DNA of 64,000 nt from Endozoicomonas arenosclerae (lineage in GTDB: Bacteria; Pseudomonadota; Gammaproteobacteria; Pseudomonadales; Endozoicomonadaceae): contig NZ_LASA01000121.1 of assembly GCF_001562015.1 (NCBI RefSeq), forward strand, positions 32,825 through 96,824. The letters are read 5' to 3'. Below, piece by piece: positions 38,290 to 47,458 of the stretch. The translations under genes were made by a program, and so were the position numbers. Every line of letters begins with the position of its first letter. Within the stretch, counting starts at the first letter, position 1. Under the pieces are notes generated by a model that had not been told where the DNA came from, made no database searches, and saw only the letters and a program-made list of their open reading frames with translations.

Positions 38290-41200
38290 GTGGTCAAACC
38301 CTCTATTCGAAAAAAAATCATTCTGTTCACAGTGGTGCCTGTCACGCTCTTCTATAACCTGCTGAGTGCACTGCATATATACACCTCATTCAAGGAATCC
38401 TCCCATGAAATAGAAATCCAGATGCGCAATAACGTCGTGCACTTTGCCCGTACTCTGGATGCTTACACCCAGGAGATCATGTCCCAGGCCAAAGCCCAGA
38501 CCCAGCTGCTGCAAGCAAAAAAATACCCGGCCTACCCCTTGCTGCACAGCATTCTTGCCTCCAGCCCTTTTCTTACAAGGGTCTGCTGGATAGACCTTCA
38601 CCACACATCGGGTTCTGTCTGTATTTATCAGCGAAAAGGTAAAGTCGAACCGGTCAAGCTCTCTGATCAGCCCCCCACAGAACTGGGTAAAAGCTGGCAA
38701 CAGATAAAAAAATCCAACGAGTTCTGGAGCAAGCTGTACAGAGATTCCAAAACCGGTAAGAGGCTGGTCAGTTTCATCGTACCAGGTCAATCACCCGATA
38801 CTGGACACTTACTCAAACTGGATGTCGATATCAACCGGATGGTTCATGATGTTATTAATCCGAGAATGTTTGAAGGAAGGAACATCGGAATCAACCTCTG
38901 GAAGTTCAATATGGTGGATCGCAGTGGCGATTATCTCTACAGCGACAGTGTTCAAGCCAATCGCTTTGGCCATAAAAACCTGCGACAAACCGGTGAGGTC
39001 TACGGTATTGAAGGCTTTGGTGACCAGATAGAGCAATGGATTGATTCAGGCCGTGCTGAAACCTTCCGGGCCTGGATACCCAACCCTCAATACCAGAAAG
39101 AATACTGGTTCTTTGGAGCCCCAGTCGCGTCCTCTCAATGGTGGCTTTACACTTCCGTCAGCCGTCAACACGCTCTCCAGGGAGTGCTTGATATAGCTCT
39201 GGTGGATATCGCCATCATGCTGATTTCACTGCTGCTCATTCTGGGCGGCATCTGGTATGCCTCCAAAAAGATCACCCTCCCTTTGATAAAGCTGAAGTCC
39301 TGCATGGACACTTTTATAGAGCACCATCAGCTGGTTGAGATACCCGACACCCGGTCCCGTGATGAGGCCGGATCACTGGCACGATCGTTCGTCAAGCTAA
39401 CCCAATGGCTGGAAGCCCGAGACAAAGCCCTGGATCAAGCCAGAGCCAATAATATGGGGCATATTGTCCAGGGACTGAAAGGTCGTTACTTTTACTTCCA
39501 ACTGGACACCGAAGGTCAGATTGTCCATGTCAGCCGCTCGGTAGAGTCCGTACTGGGCTACAGTCGTGAATCGTTTACCGGCCCATTTGAAAACTTTCTC
39601 AGTAAAGACCCGGATAACCGCAATTTTCAAAGCAACTTTGAAAAAGTCGTCAGAGGAGAAACGGTAGAAGCCTTTGAGCTGGACATACAGAACAGGCAGG
39701 GCCAGTCCCGAAGGATTGAACTGTTCTGGAGTGCCATGACCTCAGGCTCACAGAAAGTCATTGAGGGACTGGCTAATGATGTGACGGAAAGAGTCAGCGA
39801 TACTCTCAAATTCAAGGCACTTCTGGACTCAGCACCCGACGCGATGATTATCCTGAATCCCGACGGCATTATTGTCATGGTAAACTCCAGAGCGGTTGAG
39901 CTACTGGGTTTCCCGAGGGAAGAGCTCATCAATATGCCTCTGTCACTGCTGGTTCCTCCCCAATCCCGTGAACAGCACCCTCTTCTGAGCCCACTGATTG
40001 AAAGAGCCTGGAAACAAACGCGCTTGTTCCGTCAGGAAACAGAAGCAGTAGACCGATTGGGCAGAACCTTTCCTGCGGAACTCACGAGCAATCCACTAAT
40101 AACCCGCGACGGTGTCCTTATATCTGTGGTTATCAGGGATATCACCGAGAGAAAGCAGATTGAGCAGGCATTACTGACCGCTCATGACGAAGCCATTACA
40201 GCCAGTCGTTCAAAGAGTCTGTTCCTGTCCTGCATGAGTCATGAATTGCGAACGCCACTCAATGGCGTTATCGGTTATGCACAGGTATTGCAGCGATCAG
40301 GCGGCCTCAATCCCGGCCAACATCAGAAACTGGCAATTCTTGAACGGTGCGGTCAACACCTGCTGACATTAATCAACGACATTCTTGATCTGACAAAAAT
40401 AGAGACTCAGGGCGTGGAGCTGCATCCCGTACCCGTAGACATCAGACAATTGCTTCAGGAAACTCGAGAGCTCTTCGTACCAAGAGCAGAACATAAAGCC
40501 TTGCAATTGAACCTGAGCATTGATGAAGATGTACCGGATTGGGTTGAAGTGGATGAGGTAAAACTGAGGCAGATCCTAACCAACCTTTTAGGGAATGCCA
40601 TCAAGTACACTGAAGAAGGCAAGGTAGAGATCCAGGTCAAAGCCGGAGTTGAGCGAATCAGTTTCTCAGTAATGGACACCGGAGTGGGCATTGATCCGGA
40701 TAACTTTGACATTATTTTTGATCCGTTCAGACAATTGGATGAAGGCCTCAAATCGGGAGGAACCGGCCTGGGTCTGGCCATCAGTCGTCACCTGGTCAAA
40801 GCAATGGGTGATGATCTGGAAGTCAGAAGCCATCCGGGTGAAGGCAGCTGTTTTACATTCTCTATTCCCCTGAAAGAAGCCCCGGCATTGGACTCAGACA
40901 ACATCTTCTCTTCAGATCAGGTGGAACTCATTCTCCCTGAAGATCAGACTTATAACGTTCTTATTGTTGATGATTTGGAGATTAACAGGGATCTTCTCAA
41001 AGTGATTATGGAGGAAGCCGGATTCAACACCCTGGAAGCATGCGACGGTCTGGAAGCTCTGGCTTGTCTGGAAGCAAGCAAGCCAGAACTGGTTATGATG
41101 GACATTAGAATGCCCAGGATGGATGGCATAGAGGCATTGAAGCACATTCGTTTAAACCCCGAGCTTAAAAACCTGAAAGTCATAGCGGTCACTGCCAGTG

Positions 41201-41586
41201 CAGGCTCCGATATAAAAACACGCCTGAAGCAAAAAGGCTTTGATGGCGTTCTGGCCAAACCTTTCAGAGTCAACTATTTGCTGCAGGTGGTCGCCAGTCT
41301 ATTGAACCTGAGTATTAAAGAATCACCTGCGACCGCAGAAAAGGCAGAGCCTTCTGAGTTGCCACTACTGGATGAAATGCACAAGAAAGCCTTATTGAGA
41401 CGAGTCTCACAGGTACTGGAATTTGGAGACATCCAGGAACTGACATCCATCACCGAAGAGTTTAAAGAAGCAGAAATGCAGGCCTACTGCCAATACCTCA
41501 TCCAGATTGCCGAAGCTTGCGATATGGATGAACTGGAAAAATTCTACGAACAACTGAAAAAACAGTCGGACAAAAACACAGTGTAA
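38290..41586 (+). CDS. Hybrid sensor histidine kinase/response regulator
   Basis: A membrane-bound sensor of about 1,098 residues, with the following order. TM1 (~10-32) precedes an extracytoplasmic ligand-binding region of about 265 residues, followed by TM2 (~300-322) and HAMP. Two PAS domains come next (QLDTEGQIVHVSRSVESVLG and LDSAPDAMIILNPDGIIVMV). The HisKA box CMSHELRTPLNGVIGYAQ carries phospho-His 651. The HATPase N and G boxes are NLLGNAIKYT, DTGVGI and GGTGLGLA. A receiver has phospho-Asp 938 (MMDIRMPRMDG), and a short helical tail ends the protein. GTG 38290 follows GAGGCAGG; TTG 38272 is an alternative. It lies about 90 bp after the giant ORF. No separate output protein is adjacent. 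Confidence 0.92.
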   Translation: MVKPSIRKKIILFTVVPVTLFYNLLSALHIYTSFKESSHEIEIQMRNNVVHFARTLDAYTQEIMSQAKAQTQLLQAKKYPAYPLLHSILASSPFLTRVCWIDLHHTSGSVCIYQRKGKVEPVKLSDQPPTELGKSWQQIKKSNEFWSKLYRDSKTGKRLVSFIVPGQSPDTGHLLKLDVDINRMVHDVINPRMFEGRNIGINLWKFNMVDRSGDYLYSDSVQANRFGHKNLRQTGEVYGIEGFGDQIEQWIDSGRAETFRAWIPNPQYQKEYWFFGAPVASSQWWLYTSVSRQHALQGVLDIALVDIAIMLISLLLILGGIWYASKKITLPLIKLKSCMDTFIEHHQLVEIPDTRSRDEAGSLARSFVKLTQWLEARDKALDQARANNMGHIVQGLKGRYFYFQLDTEGQIVHVSRSVESVLGYSRESFTGPFENFLSKDPDNRNFQSNFEKVVRGETVEAFELDIQNRQGQSRRIELFWSAMTSGSQKVIEGLANDVTERVSDTLKFKALLDSAPDAMIILNPDGIIVMVNSRAVELLGFPREELINMPLSLLVPPQSREQHPLLSPLIERAWKQTRLFRQETEAVDRLGRTFPAELTSNPLITRDGVLISVVIRDITERKQIEQALLTAHDEAITASRSKSLFLSCMSHELRTPLNGVIGYAQVLQRSGGLNPGQHQKLAILERCGQHLLTLINDILDLTKIETQGVELHPVPVDIRQLLQETRELFVPRAEHKALQLNLSIDEDVPDWVEVDEVKLRQILTNLLGNAIKYTEEGKVEIQVKAGVERISFSVMDTGVGIDPDNFDIIFDPFRQLDEGLKSGGTGLGLAISRHLVKAMGDDLEVRSHPGEGSCFTFSIPLKEAPALDSDNIFSSDQVELILPEDQTYNVLIVDDLEINRDLLKVIMEEAGFNTLEACDGLEALACLEASKPELVMMDIRMPRMDGIEALKHIRLNPELKNLKVIAVTASAGSDIKTRLKQKGFDGVLAKPFRVNYLLQVVASLLNLSIKESPATAEKAEPSELPLLDEMHKKALLRRVSQVLEFGDIQELTSITEEFKEAEMQAYCQYLIQIAEACDMDELEKFYEQLKKQSDKNTV

Positions 41587-41710
41587 GCTCACTCCTCGAT
41601 CAGTGACCTTTCATCAGTTGGTTTCGTTTATGGGAAACGGGCTTATACCGCTACAACAGAGACTTTGATTAACCTATACTGCAGCAATAATTTTACCCAT
41701 CGAGTAATCA

Positions 41711-42049
41711 ATGAGTTCAACCATTAATATTGAGGAAATTCAGGCCAAGCTGACCCTCAGCCTGAAAGACATCTACCCTCTGGCCCTGAATGCGGATGAG
41801 CAGCTGGAGTTGCTGAAAAAAGAAGAGAAAGGTAAGTTTGCAGCCATTTTCCAGAAAGACTCCGGGTTTGGTGTTTCGGAAAATCGCTTCCTTCCCTACC
41901 TGATTGAACTGAATGACGAGATTCAGAGCCTGCCCATTATGGAGCCTGAAAATCAGAAGGTTAAAATTCAGGGCATTCTGAAAAAGATCAAAATGATGCA
42001 TGAGGTGCTGGCCAAATTTCACAGCATCAAAGACGAAACGCTGCACTAA
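41711..42049 (+). CDS. Conserved-looking hypothetical protein, helical
   Basis: I do not recognise this 112-residue protein. It is soluble, rich in Leu, Lys and Glu, and predicted mostly helical (IEEIQAKLTLSLKDIYPLAL, LIELNDEIQSLPIMEPENQK, GILKKIKMMHEVLAKFH). It has no signal peptide or Cys pair. It stands alone between the sensor kinase and a palindromic repeat. Codon use is like its neighbours and it has a proper ATG, so it is probably a real gene. Confidence 0.7.
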   Translation: MSSTINIEEIQAKLTLSLKDIYPLALNADEQLELLKKEEKGKFAAIFQKDSGFGVSENRFLPYLIELNDEIQSLPIMEPENQKVKIQGILKKIKMMHEVLAKFHSIKDETLH

Positions 42050-42147
42050 CCCGGAAAATTCATAAAGTCGCTTTCAACAGGTTCAAGGCCGAAAAAATAG
42101 CAGAGCGAGAAGCTCGACACTTTATGAAATTTCCGGGCTGAGGATTT

Positions 42148-42269
42148 GTCTCGAAATATCTTCCTGATTTACATACGGATTCCGTTCACCCTGAGCTTGT
42201 CGAAGGGTCGTGGTGTTAGGCTTCGACAGGCTCAGCCCGAACGGGTTTTGAGAGGGTTTCAACAAGGAA
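42148..42269. repeat. Palindromic REP/MITE-like repeat, copy 2
   Basis: This copy aligns along its full length with 14868-14987. It starts GTCTCGAAATATCTTCCTGA, has the inner inverted pair CCGTTCACCCTGAGCTTGTC and GACAGGCTCAGCCCGAACGG, and ends TTTCAACAAGG. The outer inverted repeat is less perfect than in copy 1. It lies in the gap before the DOPA-dioxygenase-like gene. Confidence 0.85.
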
Positions 42270-42344
42270 GTTGTTTCAAACTATTCCTTAGCAGGAGGCT
42301 GTAATGCCCCTTCTTTTTAGATTTTATAATGAGAATAATAATTC

Positions 42345-42677
42345 ATGACTGATGCCATTAAGGGCTATCATGCTCACCTCTATTACAACGAAGAAACCTT
42401 CAATCTCGCTGAAGACGTGATCTTTCAGGCAAGTAAGCTCTTTAACGTTGACGTGGGCAGAATGCACAAGAAACCCGTTGGACCTCACCCAGTGTGGAGC
42501 TGCCAACTGGCTTTTGATAATGATGAGTTTGCCAAAGTCATCCCCTGGCTGGCACTCAACCGTAAAGACCTGACTGTTTTTATTCACCCACTGACAGGCG
42601 ATGATTTGAAGGACCATACCGATTATGCAATCTGGATGGGAAGCATTGAACCTTTAAACCTTGGACTGTTTCAGTAA
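42345..42677 (+). CDS. DOPA 4,5-dioxygenase family protein
   Basis: The 110-residue protein matches the small DOPA 4,5-dioxygenase family: GYHAHLYYNEETFNLAEDV near the start, VGRMHKKPVGPHPVWSCQLAF in the middle, and LTVFIHPLTGDDLKDHTDYAIWMG at the end, with the conserved His residues. Fungal members cleave DOPA in betalain-type pigment synthesis. Bacterial members are common but their substrate is mostly unknown. Confidence 0.88.
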   Translation: MTDAIKGYHAHLYYNEETFNLAEDVIFQASKLFNVDVGRMHKKPVGPHPVWSCQLAFDNDEFAKVIPWLALNRKDLTVFIHPLTGDDLKDHTDYAIWMGSIEPLNLGLFQ

Positions 42678-42725
42678 ACAGGAAAAACCGGCAGTCTCAT
42701 GCACTCGGCAAGGGAATGATTTCCC

Positions 42726-42753
42726 TTGCAAATTGCGGTCGCCAAGGTAATAT
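42726..42753 (+). promoter_or_regulatory. Promoter of tRNA-Pro
   Basis: TTGCAA (42726-42731) and TAATAT (42748-42753) are separated by 16 bp and lie about 45 bp upstream of the tRNA. Both hexamers match the sigma-70 consensus at four of six positions. Confidence 0.5.
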
Positions 42754-42796
42754 ACGGCCAAGTCAGCGGGGTACTTCTTCACCCCCAGAACAAAGT

Positions 42797-42873
42797 CGGA
42801 GCGTAGCGCAGCCTGGTAGCGCACCACAATGGGGTTGTGGGGGTCGGAGGTTCAAATCCTCTCGCTCCGACCA
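42797..42873 (+). tRNA. tRNA-Pro (anticodon GGG)
   Basis: The 77-nt cloverleaf folds cleanly. The acceptor stem is CGGAGCG/CGCTCCG with encoded CCA, and the D-arm is GCGCAGCCTGGTAGCGC. The anticodon stem CCACA/TGTGG encloses the loop ATGGGGT, and the T-arm is GGAGGTTCAAATCCTC. The anticodon GGG at positions 34-36 assigns proline. The first base pair C-G and the body resemble E. coli tRNA-Pro. Confidence 0.96.
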
Positions 42874-43261
42874 GTATTTTAGTTTCAAAATCATTTCTTA
42901 CTTAAACGCTATCACCTTTTCAGAAACAGCATATTTTCGTATTACTTTTCTTTAAGCTCACTTTTTCTGTTAATTGAAATAAAATAATCCTACTGCCTTA
43001 AGTGTTTTTCCTGCCCTAATGGGTTATTACAAGCAAAGCCAGTGTCCTGAATCCGTTTTGTTCACAATTCTTCCAGCGTTACTATTCTGATACAGTTATT
43101 AATAAGTTAAGGTTTCGCATAACTAATTCTTCATCCTTCCAGGTGTTATGAACTCAGGTCAAGCAATCCCTTAAAATCACAGCCTTCACGCACTTTTCTA
43201 TAACCGTTTGTCTGAAAGCCTTAAATATGGCATTTGGAAACGCCCTTATATACAACGCTAC
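42874..43261. other. Intergenic stretch after tRNA-Pro, no gene seen
   Basis: This AT-rich stretch of nearly 390 bp holds the trailer of the tRNA and the promoter of the next gene. I saw no integrase remnant or duplicated tRNA 3' end that would mark an integrated element, and no strong terminator. Confidence 0.5.
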
Positions 43262-43726
43262 ATGAATACTTTTAAAAAGCTCATCTCACTATTTATTTTC
43301 TCATTGGTTTTTACCACCTCAACACAAGCTGAATGGAAGGTCGATGTCGGTTCAGACAGTGTGACTGCAGGTACGGTAAAAGCAGGCTCAGGAATCATGA
43401 TCACGACCTCTCAGGAAGCCGGAGTGGAACTGGTTATAGTAGGAAAAATGCCTTCCCTTCACCTCGCCTATGAACTGGTGACTTTTACAGTAGATGGGCA
43501 GTCTCACCAGATGTACATGAAAGCCTCAAAGCTTCCCGATGGCTTTGTAATGCTCAGGGATGATATTGATGTCAATTACAAGCCTGAAGATGCTTATTTA
43601 CTTGGGGCTCTGATGACCGGAAATAATGTGACGTTTGCAATTGACCCTTATCAATTCACTCACTCATTGCAAGGAAGCAAGCGAGCAGTGCTTGAATCAC
43701 TTGAAATTTCCATGACCCAGTTCTAA
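43262..43726 (+). CDS. Exported hypothetical protein
   Basis: The start ATG at 43262 gives a clear signal peptide (MNTFKKLISLFIFSLVFTTS, cleavage after TQA). A TTG 18 codons upstream would hide it. The 154-residue product has a mature beta-rich domain with VELVIVGKMPSLHLAYELV and a charged middle (LRDDIDVNYKPEDAYLLGAL). I do not recognise a family. It is probably periplasmic. It is not obviously tied to the hydroxylysine gene that faces it. Confidence 0.75.
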   Translation: MNTFKKLISLFIFSLVFTTSTQAEWKVDVGSDSVTAGTVKAGSGIMITTSQEAGVELVIVGKMPSLHLAYELVTFTVDGQSHQMYMKASKLPDGFVMLRDDIDVNYKPEDAYLLGALMTGNNVTFAIDPYQFTHSLQGSKRAVLESLEISMTQF

Positions 43727-43889
43727 TCATGACCACTGGGGACTAAAGCAATAACTCATCATCCCATTCTTATAGTTTCTTGACGTAGCGGGTAATTCCG
43801 GAGCTGTCACCACTCGACATTAGTGACAGCTCTGTAAAGGACAGACAACTTTGTTCGCGCTAATACTCTCTCAAGATAGGATCAGATCA

Positions 43890-46202
43890 TCAGTTACTGT
43901 CCAGATAACACTTCAAACATTCAATAAAATAATCAACGTTTTGCCGATTAAACACCACTGGTGGCTTGATCTTCATAACATTGTTGAGAGGACCGTCCAG
44001 ACTTAGAAGAATATGACTTTTCTTCATATACTCTATTAACGCTTGAGCCTGTTCCGTGGCTGGCGTCAGCGCTTCATCCAAAACCAGCTCTAGGCCTATA
44101 AATAACCCAAGCCCCCGGACATCGCCTATCAACGGATAGTCTTTCTGCAATGCTTTTAACTTAGTGAGAAGGTATTCGCCGGTATCAATAGCATTCTGCT
44201 TCAGGTTTCCTTTCTCAATCGTATCCAGGACCGATTTTCCTATAGCGCAGGAAACCGGATTGCCTCCGAAAGTATTAAAGTATTCCATCCCTGTGACAAA
44301 AGCATCAGCAACCGCTCTTGTTGTGACCACAGCTCCCATTGGATGACCGTTGGCGATGGGTTTGCCCAATGTCACAATGTCTGGCACTACGCCCTGAGTT
44401 TCAAATGCCCACCAGTGAGAGCCTACCCGTCCGAAGCCGACCTGAACCTCGTCGGCAATACATAGCCCCCCGGCTTCACGAACAGCCTGATAAACATCTT
44501 TCAGGTAACCATCGGGCATGATCAGATTGCCTCCCACACCTTGAAGGGATTCGCAGATAAAACCACCTAAAGGTTTGTCCATTGATTTGATTTTATTCGC
44601 AGCCTGTCGTGCATAAGCTTGACCGGTCTCCTCTTCCATTCCCTTGTATTGACCCCGATAAGGATCAGGCATTGGCACAATGTGGATATTATCCTTCGCA
44701 CCTTCACCACCCGGCCCATTGAATTTATAGGGACTGATTTCTATCGCCTTGTTGGTATTCCCGTGATAGGCACCATCCACCACCAGCAATTCTTCTGAAC
44801 CTGTAAAACATTTCATCAATCTCATGGCGAGCTCATTGGCTTCGCTCCCGGAGTTAACGAGCATCACAACACTGAGTTCTTCTGGAAAAGTCGACAGCAA
44901 GGCTTCGCTGTACTCAACGATATTGGGGTGCAGATAGCGGGTATTGGTGTTGAGCATGGCCATCTGTTCTTGCCCAGCCCTGACAACAGCAGGATGGCAA
45001 TGCCCCACATGACAGACATTATTGACCATATCCAGATAAGCAAGATTCTGATCATCCAGCAAGAACTGTCCCTGCCCTCGTTCAATCAGCAAAGGCTCCT
45101 GGTATGAAACACTCAATGTTTTAAAAAGATTGTCGGATCGTTTTGCCAGAATTTGATTGTGACGCTTACCGGCTTCAGACTCAAAACGACAATGACACTG
45201 CAACTCAAAGGCCACAGATTTTGAATCCAGTTTCAGCAACAAATCAATGGCCTGCCAGGCAGGCTGGGCAGATACCAGCAAATAGTCGTTTTCAGGGTTT
45301 TCTGCATAAGCTTTGGCAGAGTTACAGACGCTGGTAGACAGTCGGGTGCAAATTAATGGAAAAAGCACCCAGACCTCTACCGGTGTCAGAGGGTTTTCCT
45401 GATGGTAAGACAGCAACAAGGTTTTGATCACTTCAATGGGCTTTGGCTGGCCAAGCAACGCATAACTCGCGGCAATTGCAAGCTCATTAACTCGCCAGCT
45501 TTTGAGCATATCCCCAAAATCTATGACTCCATGAATTCTGGCACTCTGCTCATGCCCTGACAGCAGAAGATTGTAATCATTGACATCATTGTGAATCACC
45601 TGCTGCGGCAAAGTATCGGCAAAAGGCATCACCTGCTGACGGAACATTTCAACCATTGAGGTGATCTGTTTTGCTTTCGCAGCGTCCTCAATAAATCGCA
45701 GCTTATCCGTAATCACTTTTTCAGCCTGCTTAAGATCCCAGTCCAGGTAACGTTGACTGCATTGATGATCAAAGCACTCGGTATGCCTGGCAAATCGTCC
45801 TAAAAAAACACCTAACTGCTGCTGATGAAGCTTTTCTATTAATGGATGTTCTGAATAAAAAACACCGGAAACAAAACTAAGCAGACGCAGATACCGACGC
45901 TGACCATTAAACTGAATAGCAGTAATACTCTCTTCATGCCTGTTCTTATAAACGACAGGAAACTCGTACTTACCCAGTCGGTTACCTTCCAGATAGTCCA
46001 TCATCTGGTTTTGCATATCGAGCTCACTCACAGACTCATCCGGATTAGCCAGTTTCACAACATACCGTACACCCTGATCATCCGTTGCCAGGAAATTCAG
46101 ATCGATGTAGCTCGGTAAAGCCTTGAGCGAAACCTGAATACCGTAGTGCCTGCCCACCTCTGAAATAACCTGATGTCCATTCTCCACAACTGCTTGTTGC
46201 AT
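43890..46202 (-). CDS. Hydroxylysine kinase / 5-phosphohydroxylysine phospho-lyase fusion (predicted)
   Basis: The 770-residue protein fuses two enzymes. Residues 1-335 are an aminoglycoside-phosphotransferase/choline-kinase-like kinase: Lys50, catalytic loop VIHNDVNDYNLLL (His204, Asp206, Asn211) and GVIDFGD (Asp228). Residues 350-770 are a class III PLP aminotransferase fold: MVNNVCHVGHCHPAV, SGSEANELA, IADEVQVGFGRVG, and the PLP Lys614 in TLGKPIANGHP. In animals the same pair occurs as separate proteins, HYKK and PHYKPL. The fusion should phosphorylate 5-hydroxylysine and eliminate phosphate to aminoadipate semialdehyde. The divergent saccharopine genes support this. Phosphoethanolamine lyase is the main alternative. 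Confidence 0.82.
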   Translation of the reverse strand: MQQAVVENGHQVISEVGRHYGIQVSLKALPSYIDLNFLATDDQGVRYVVKLANPDESVSELDMQNQMMDYLEGNRLGKYEFPVVYKNRHEESITAIQFNGQRRYLRLLSFVSGVFYSEHPLIEKLHQQQLGVFLGRFARHTECFDHQCSQRYLDWDLKQAEKVITDKLRFIEDAAKAKQITSMVEMFRQQVMPFADTLPQQVIHNDVNDYNLLLSGHEQSARIHGVIDFGDMLKSWRVNELAIAASYALLGQPKPIEVIKTLLLSYHQENPLTPVEVWVLFPLICTRLSTSVCNSAKAYAENPENDYLLVSAQPAWQAIDLLLKLDSKSVAFELQCHCRFESEAGKRHNQILAKRSDNLFKTLSVSYQEPLLIERGQGQFLLDDQNLAYLDMVNNVCHVGHCHPAVVRAGQEQMAMLNTNTRYLHPNIVEYSEALLSTFPEELSVVMLVNSGSEANELAMRLMKCFTGSEELLVVDGAYHGNTNKAIEISPYKFNGPGGEGAKDNIHIVPMPDPYRGQYKGMEEETGQAYARQAANKIKSMDKPLGGFICESLQGVGGNLIMPDGYLKDVYQAVREAGGLCIADEVQVGFGRVGSHWWAFETQGVVPDIVTLGKPIANGHPMGAVVTTRAVADAFVTGMEYFNTFGGNPVSCAIGKSVLDTIEKGNLKQNAIDTGEYLLTKLKALQKDYPLIGDVRGLGLFIGLELVLDEALTPATEQAQALIEYMKKSHILLSLDGPLNNVMKIKPPVVFNRQNVDYFIECLKCYLDSN

Positions 46203-46380
46203 GCTCCGTAATCCATCTGTTTTATTGCTATTATCTTACTGCTTGGATATTTTATACAATCTAACAAAAAGCAAAGACGACAGAAAGTACATCAAGGATG
46301 GATGGTATTTCTGAGCTTCTGAATCAGACATTCCGATTCACTGTTTCATGACCAGAACAAAAAAACAGGATTCTCCAGCA

Positions 46381-47457
46381 ATGAGCAGAGCCCATATCTG
46401 GCTGAGGGCAGAAACCAAACCTCTCGAAGAAAGAGTTGCTCTCACTCCAAACACTGCCGCCCAACTATTGAAAGCAGGTTACAAAGTCACCGTTGAAGAC
46501 TCGCCCCAGAGAGCCATTAGCAGTCATGCCTTTGCAGAGACTGGATGTGATATTGTCCCTGCCCACAGCTGGAGACACTCTGACAAGAGCACCATTATTC
46601 TTGGCCTGAAAGAGTTAGATAACGAGTCATGGCCACTTGAGCATCGACATATCCACTTCGCCCATATCTATAAATATCAGCATGGCTGGCAACAGGTTTT
46701 ACAACGCTTTATAGAAGGGAATGGACAACTGTTCGATCTGGAATATCTGATAGACGATAATCATCGTCGAATAGCCGCCTTTGGCTATTGGGCCGGATTT
46801 GCAGGGGCTGCTGTCGCCCTCAAAGCTCTGGCTGGCAACCGCCAACAAAAGAGTCCAGTATTACCTCCTCTGCACTCTTACCAGGATAAACAACAACTGA
46901 TTAATGACATTCGATCTGAATTGGACAGTTCAGCTGAGTTGAAAGCACTGGTTATTGGTGCCAGGGGCGGAAGTGGTCATGGGGCCGTTGAAATGCTCCA
47001 ATCTGCCGGTGTAAAAGTTATTGAGTGGGATATGGAAGAAACAGCGAGGGGCGGTCCCTTTCCAGAGCTGCTGGAAGTCGATGCTGTGATCAACTGCGTA
47101 TTTATACAGAAGAAAATCCCCCCATTTATCACCACAGATTTAATACAGAGAGCTAACAGACGCTTGAGTGTGATTTGCGATGTCAGCTGTGATCCATATG
47201 GCGATTACAATCCTCTTCCGATCTACGATCAATGCACCAGCTTTGTTGAGCCGACAATGCGCCTGATTGACTCAGACAACCCTCTGGATCTTATTGCCAT
47301 TGATCATCTTCCGTCGCTTTTGCCGGTAGAGAGCAGTGAAGACTTCTGTCAGCAGTTACTTCCTTACCTGCTGGAACTGGACAACCTGGAACAGGGCGTC
47401 TGGAAAAAAGCTCATCAGATTTTTGAAGCAAAAGTTCGTGAATTCAAAAAGGCATAA
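46381..47457 (+). CDS. Saccharopine dehydrogenase, L-lysine-side (LYS1 type)
   Basis: From ATG 46381 the protein begins MSRAHIWLRAETKPLEERVA, which aligns with fungal LYS1 from its first residues; the upstream ATG 46348 is less likely. It shows EDSPQRAISSHAFAETGCDI, IHFAHIYKYQHGWQQVLQRF, the catalytic-cleft FGYWAGFAGAA, a nucleotide loop IGARGGSGHGA and AIDHLPSLLP. The enzyme interconverts lysine plus 2-oxoglutarate with saccharopine, using NAD(H). Beside the glutamate-side enzyme it most likely works in lysine degradation. It ends 1 bp before the next start codon. Confidence 0.9.
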   Translation: MSRAHIWLRAETKPLEERVALTPNTAAQLLKAGYKVTVEDSPQRAISSHAFAETGCDIVPAHSWRHSDKSTIILGLKELDNESWPLEHRHIHFAHIYKYQHGWQQVLQRFIEGNGQLFDLEYLIDDNHRRIAAFGYWAGFAGAAVALKALAGNRQQKSPVLPPLHSYQDKQQLINDIRSELDSSAELKALVIGARGGSGHGAVEMLQSAGVKVIEWDMEETARGGPFPELLEVDAVINCVFIQKKIPPFITTDLIQRANRRLSVICDVSCDPYGDYNPLPIYDQCTSFVEPTMRLIDSDNPLDLIAIDHLPSLLPVESSEDFCQQLLPYLLELDNLEQGVWKKAHQIFEAKVREFKKA

Positions 47458-47458
47458 T

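Noticed and set aside
42716..42955. 79-codon ORF across tRNA-Pro
   Set aside because: It reads straight through the tRNA gene; the tRNA fold is clear and explains the conservation.
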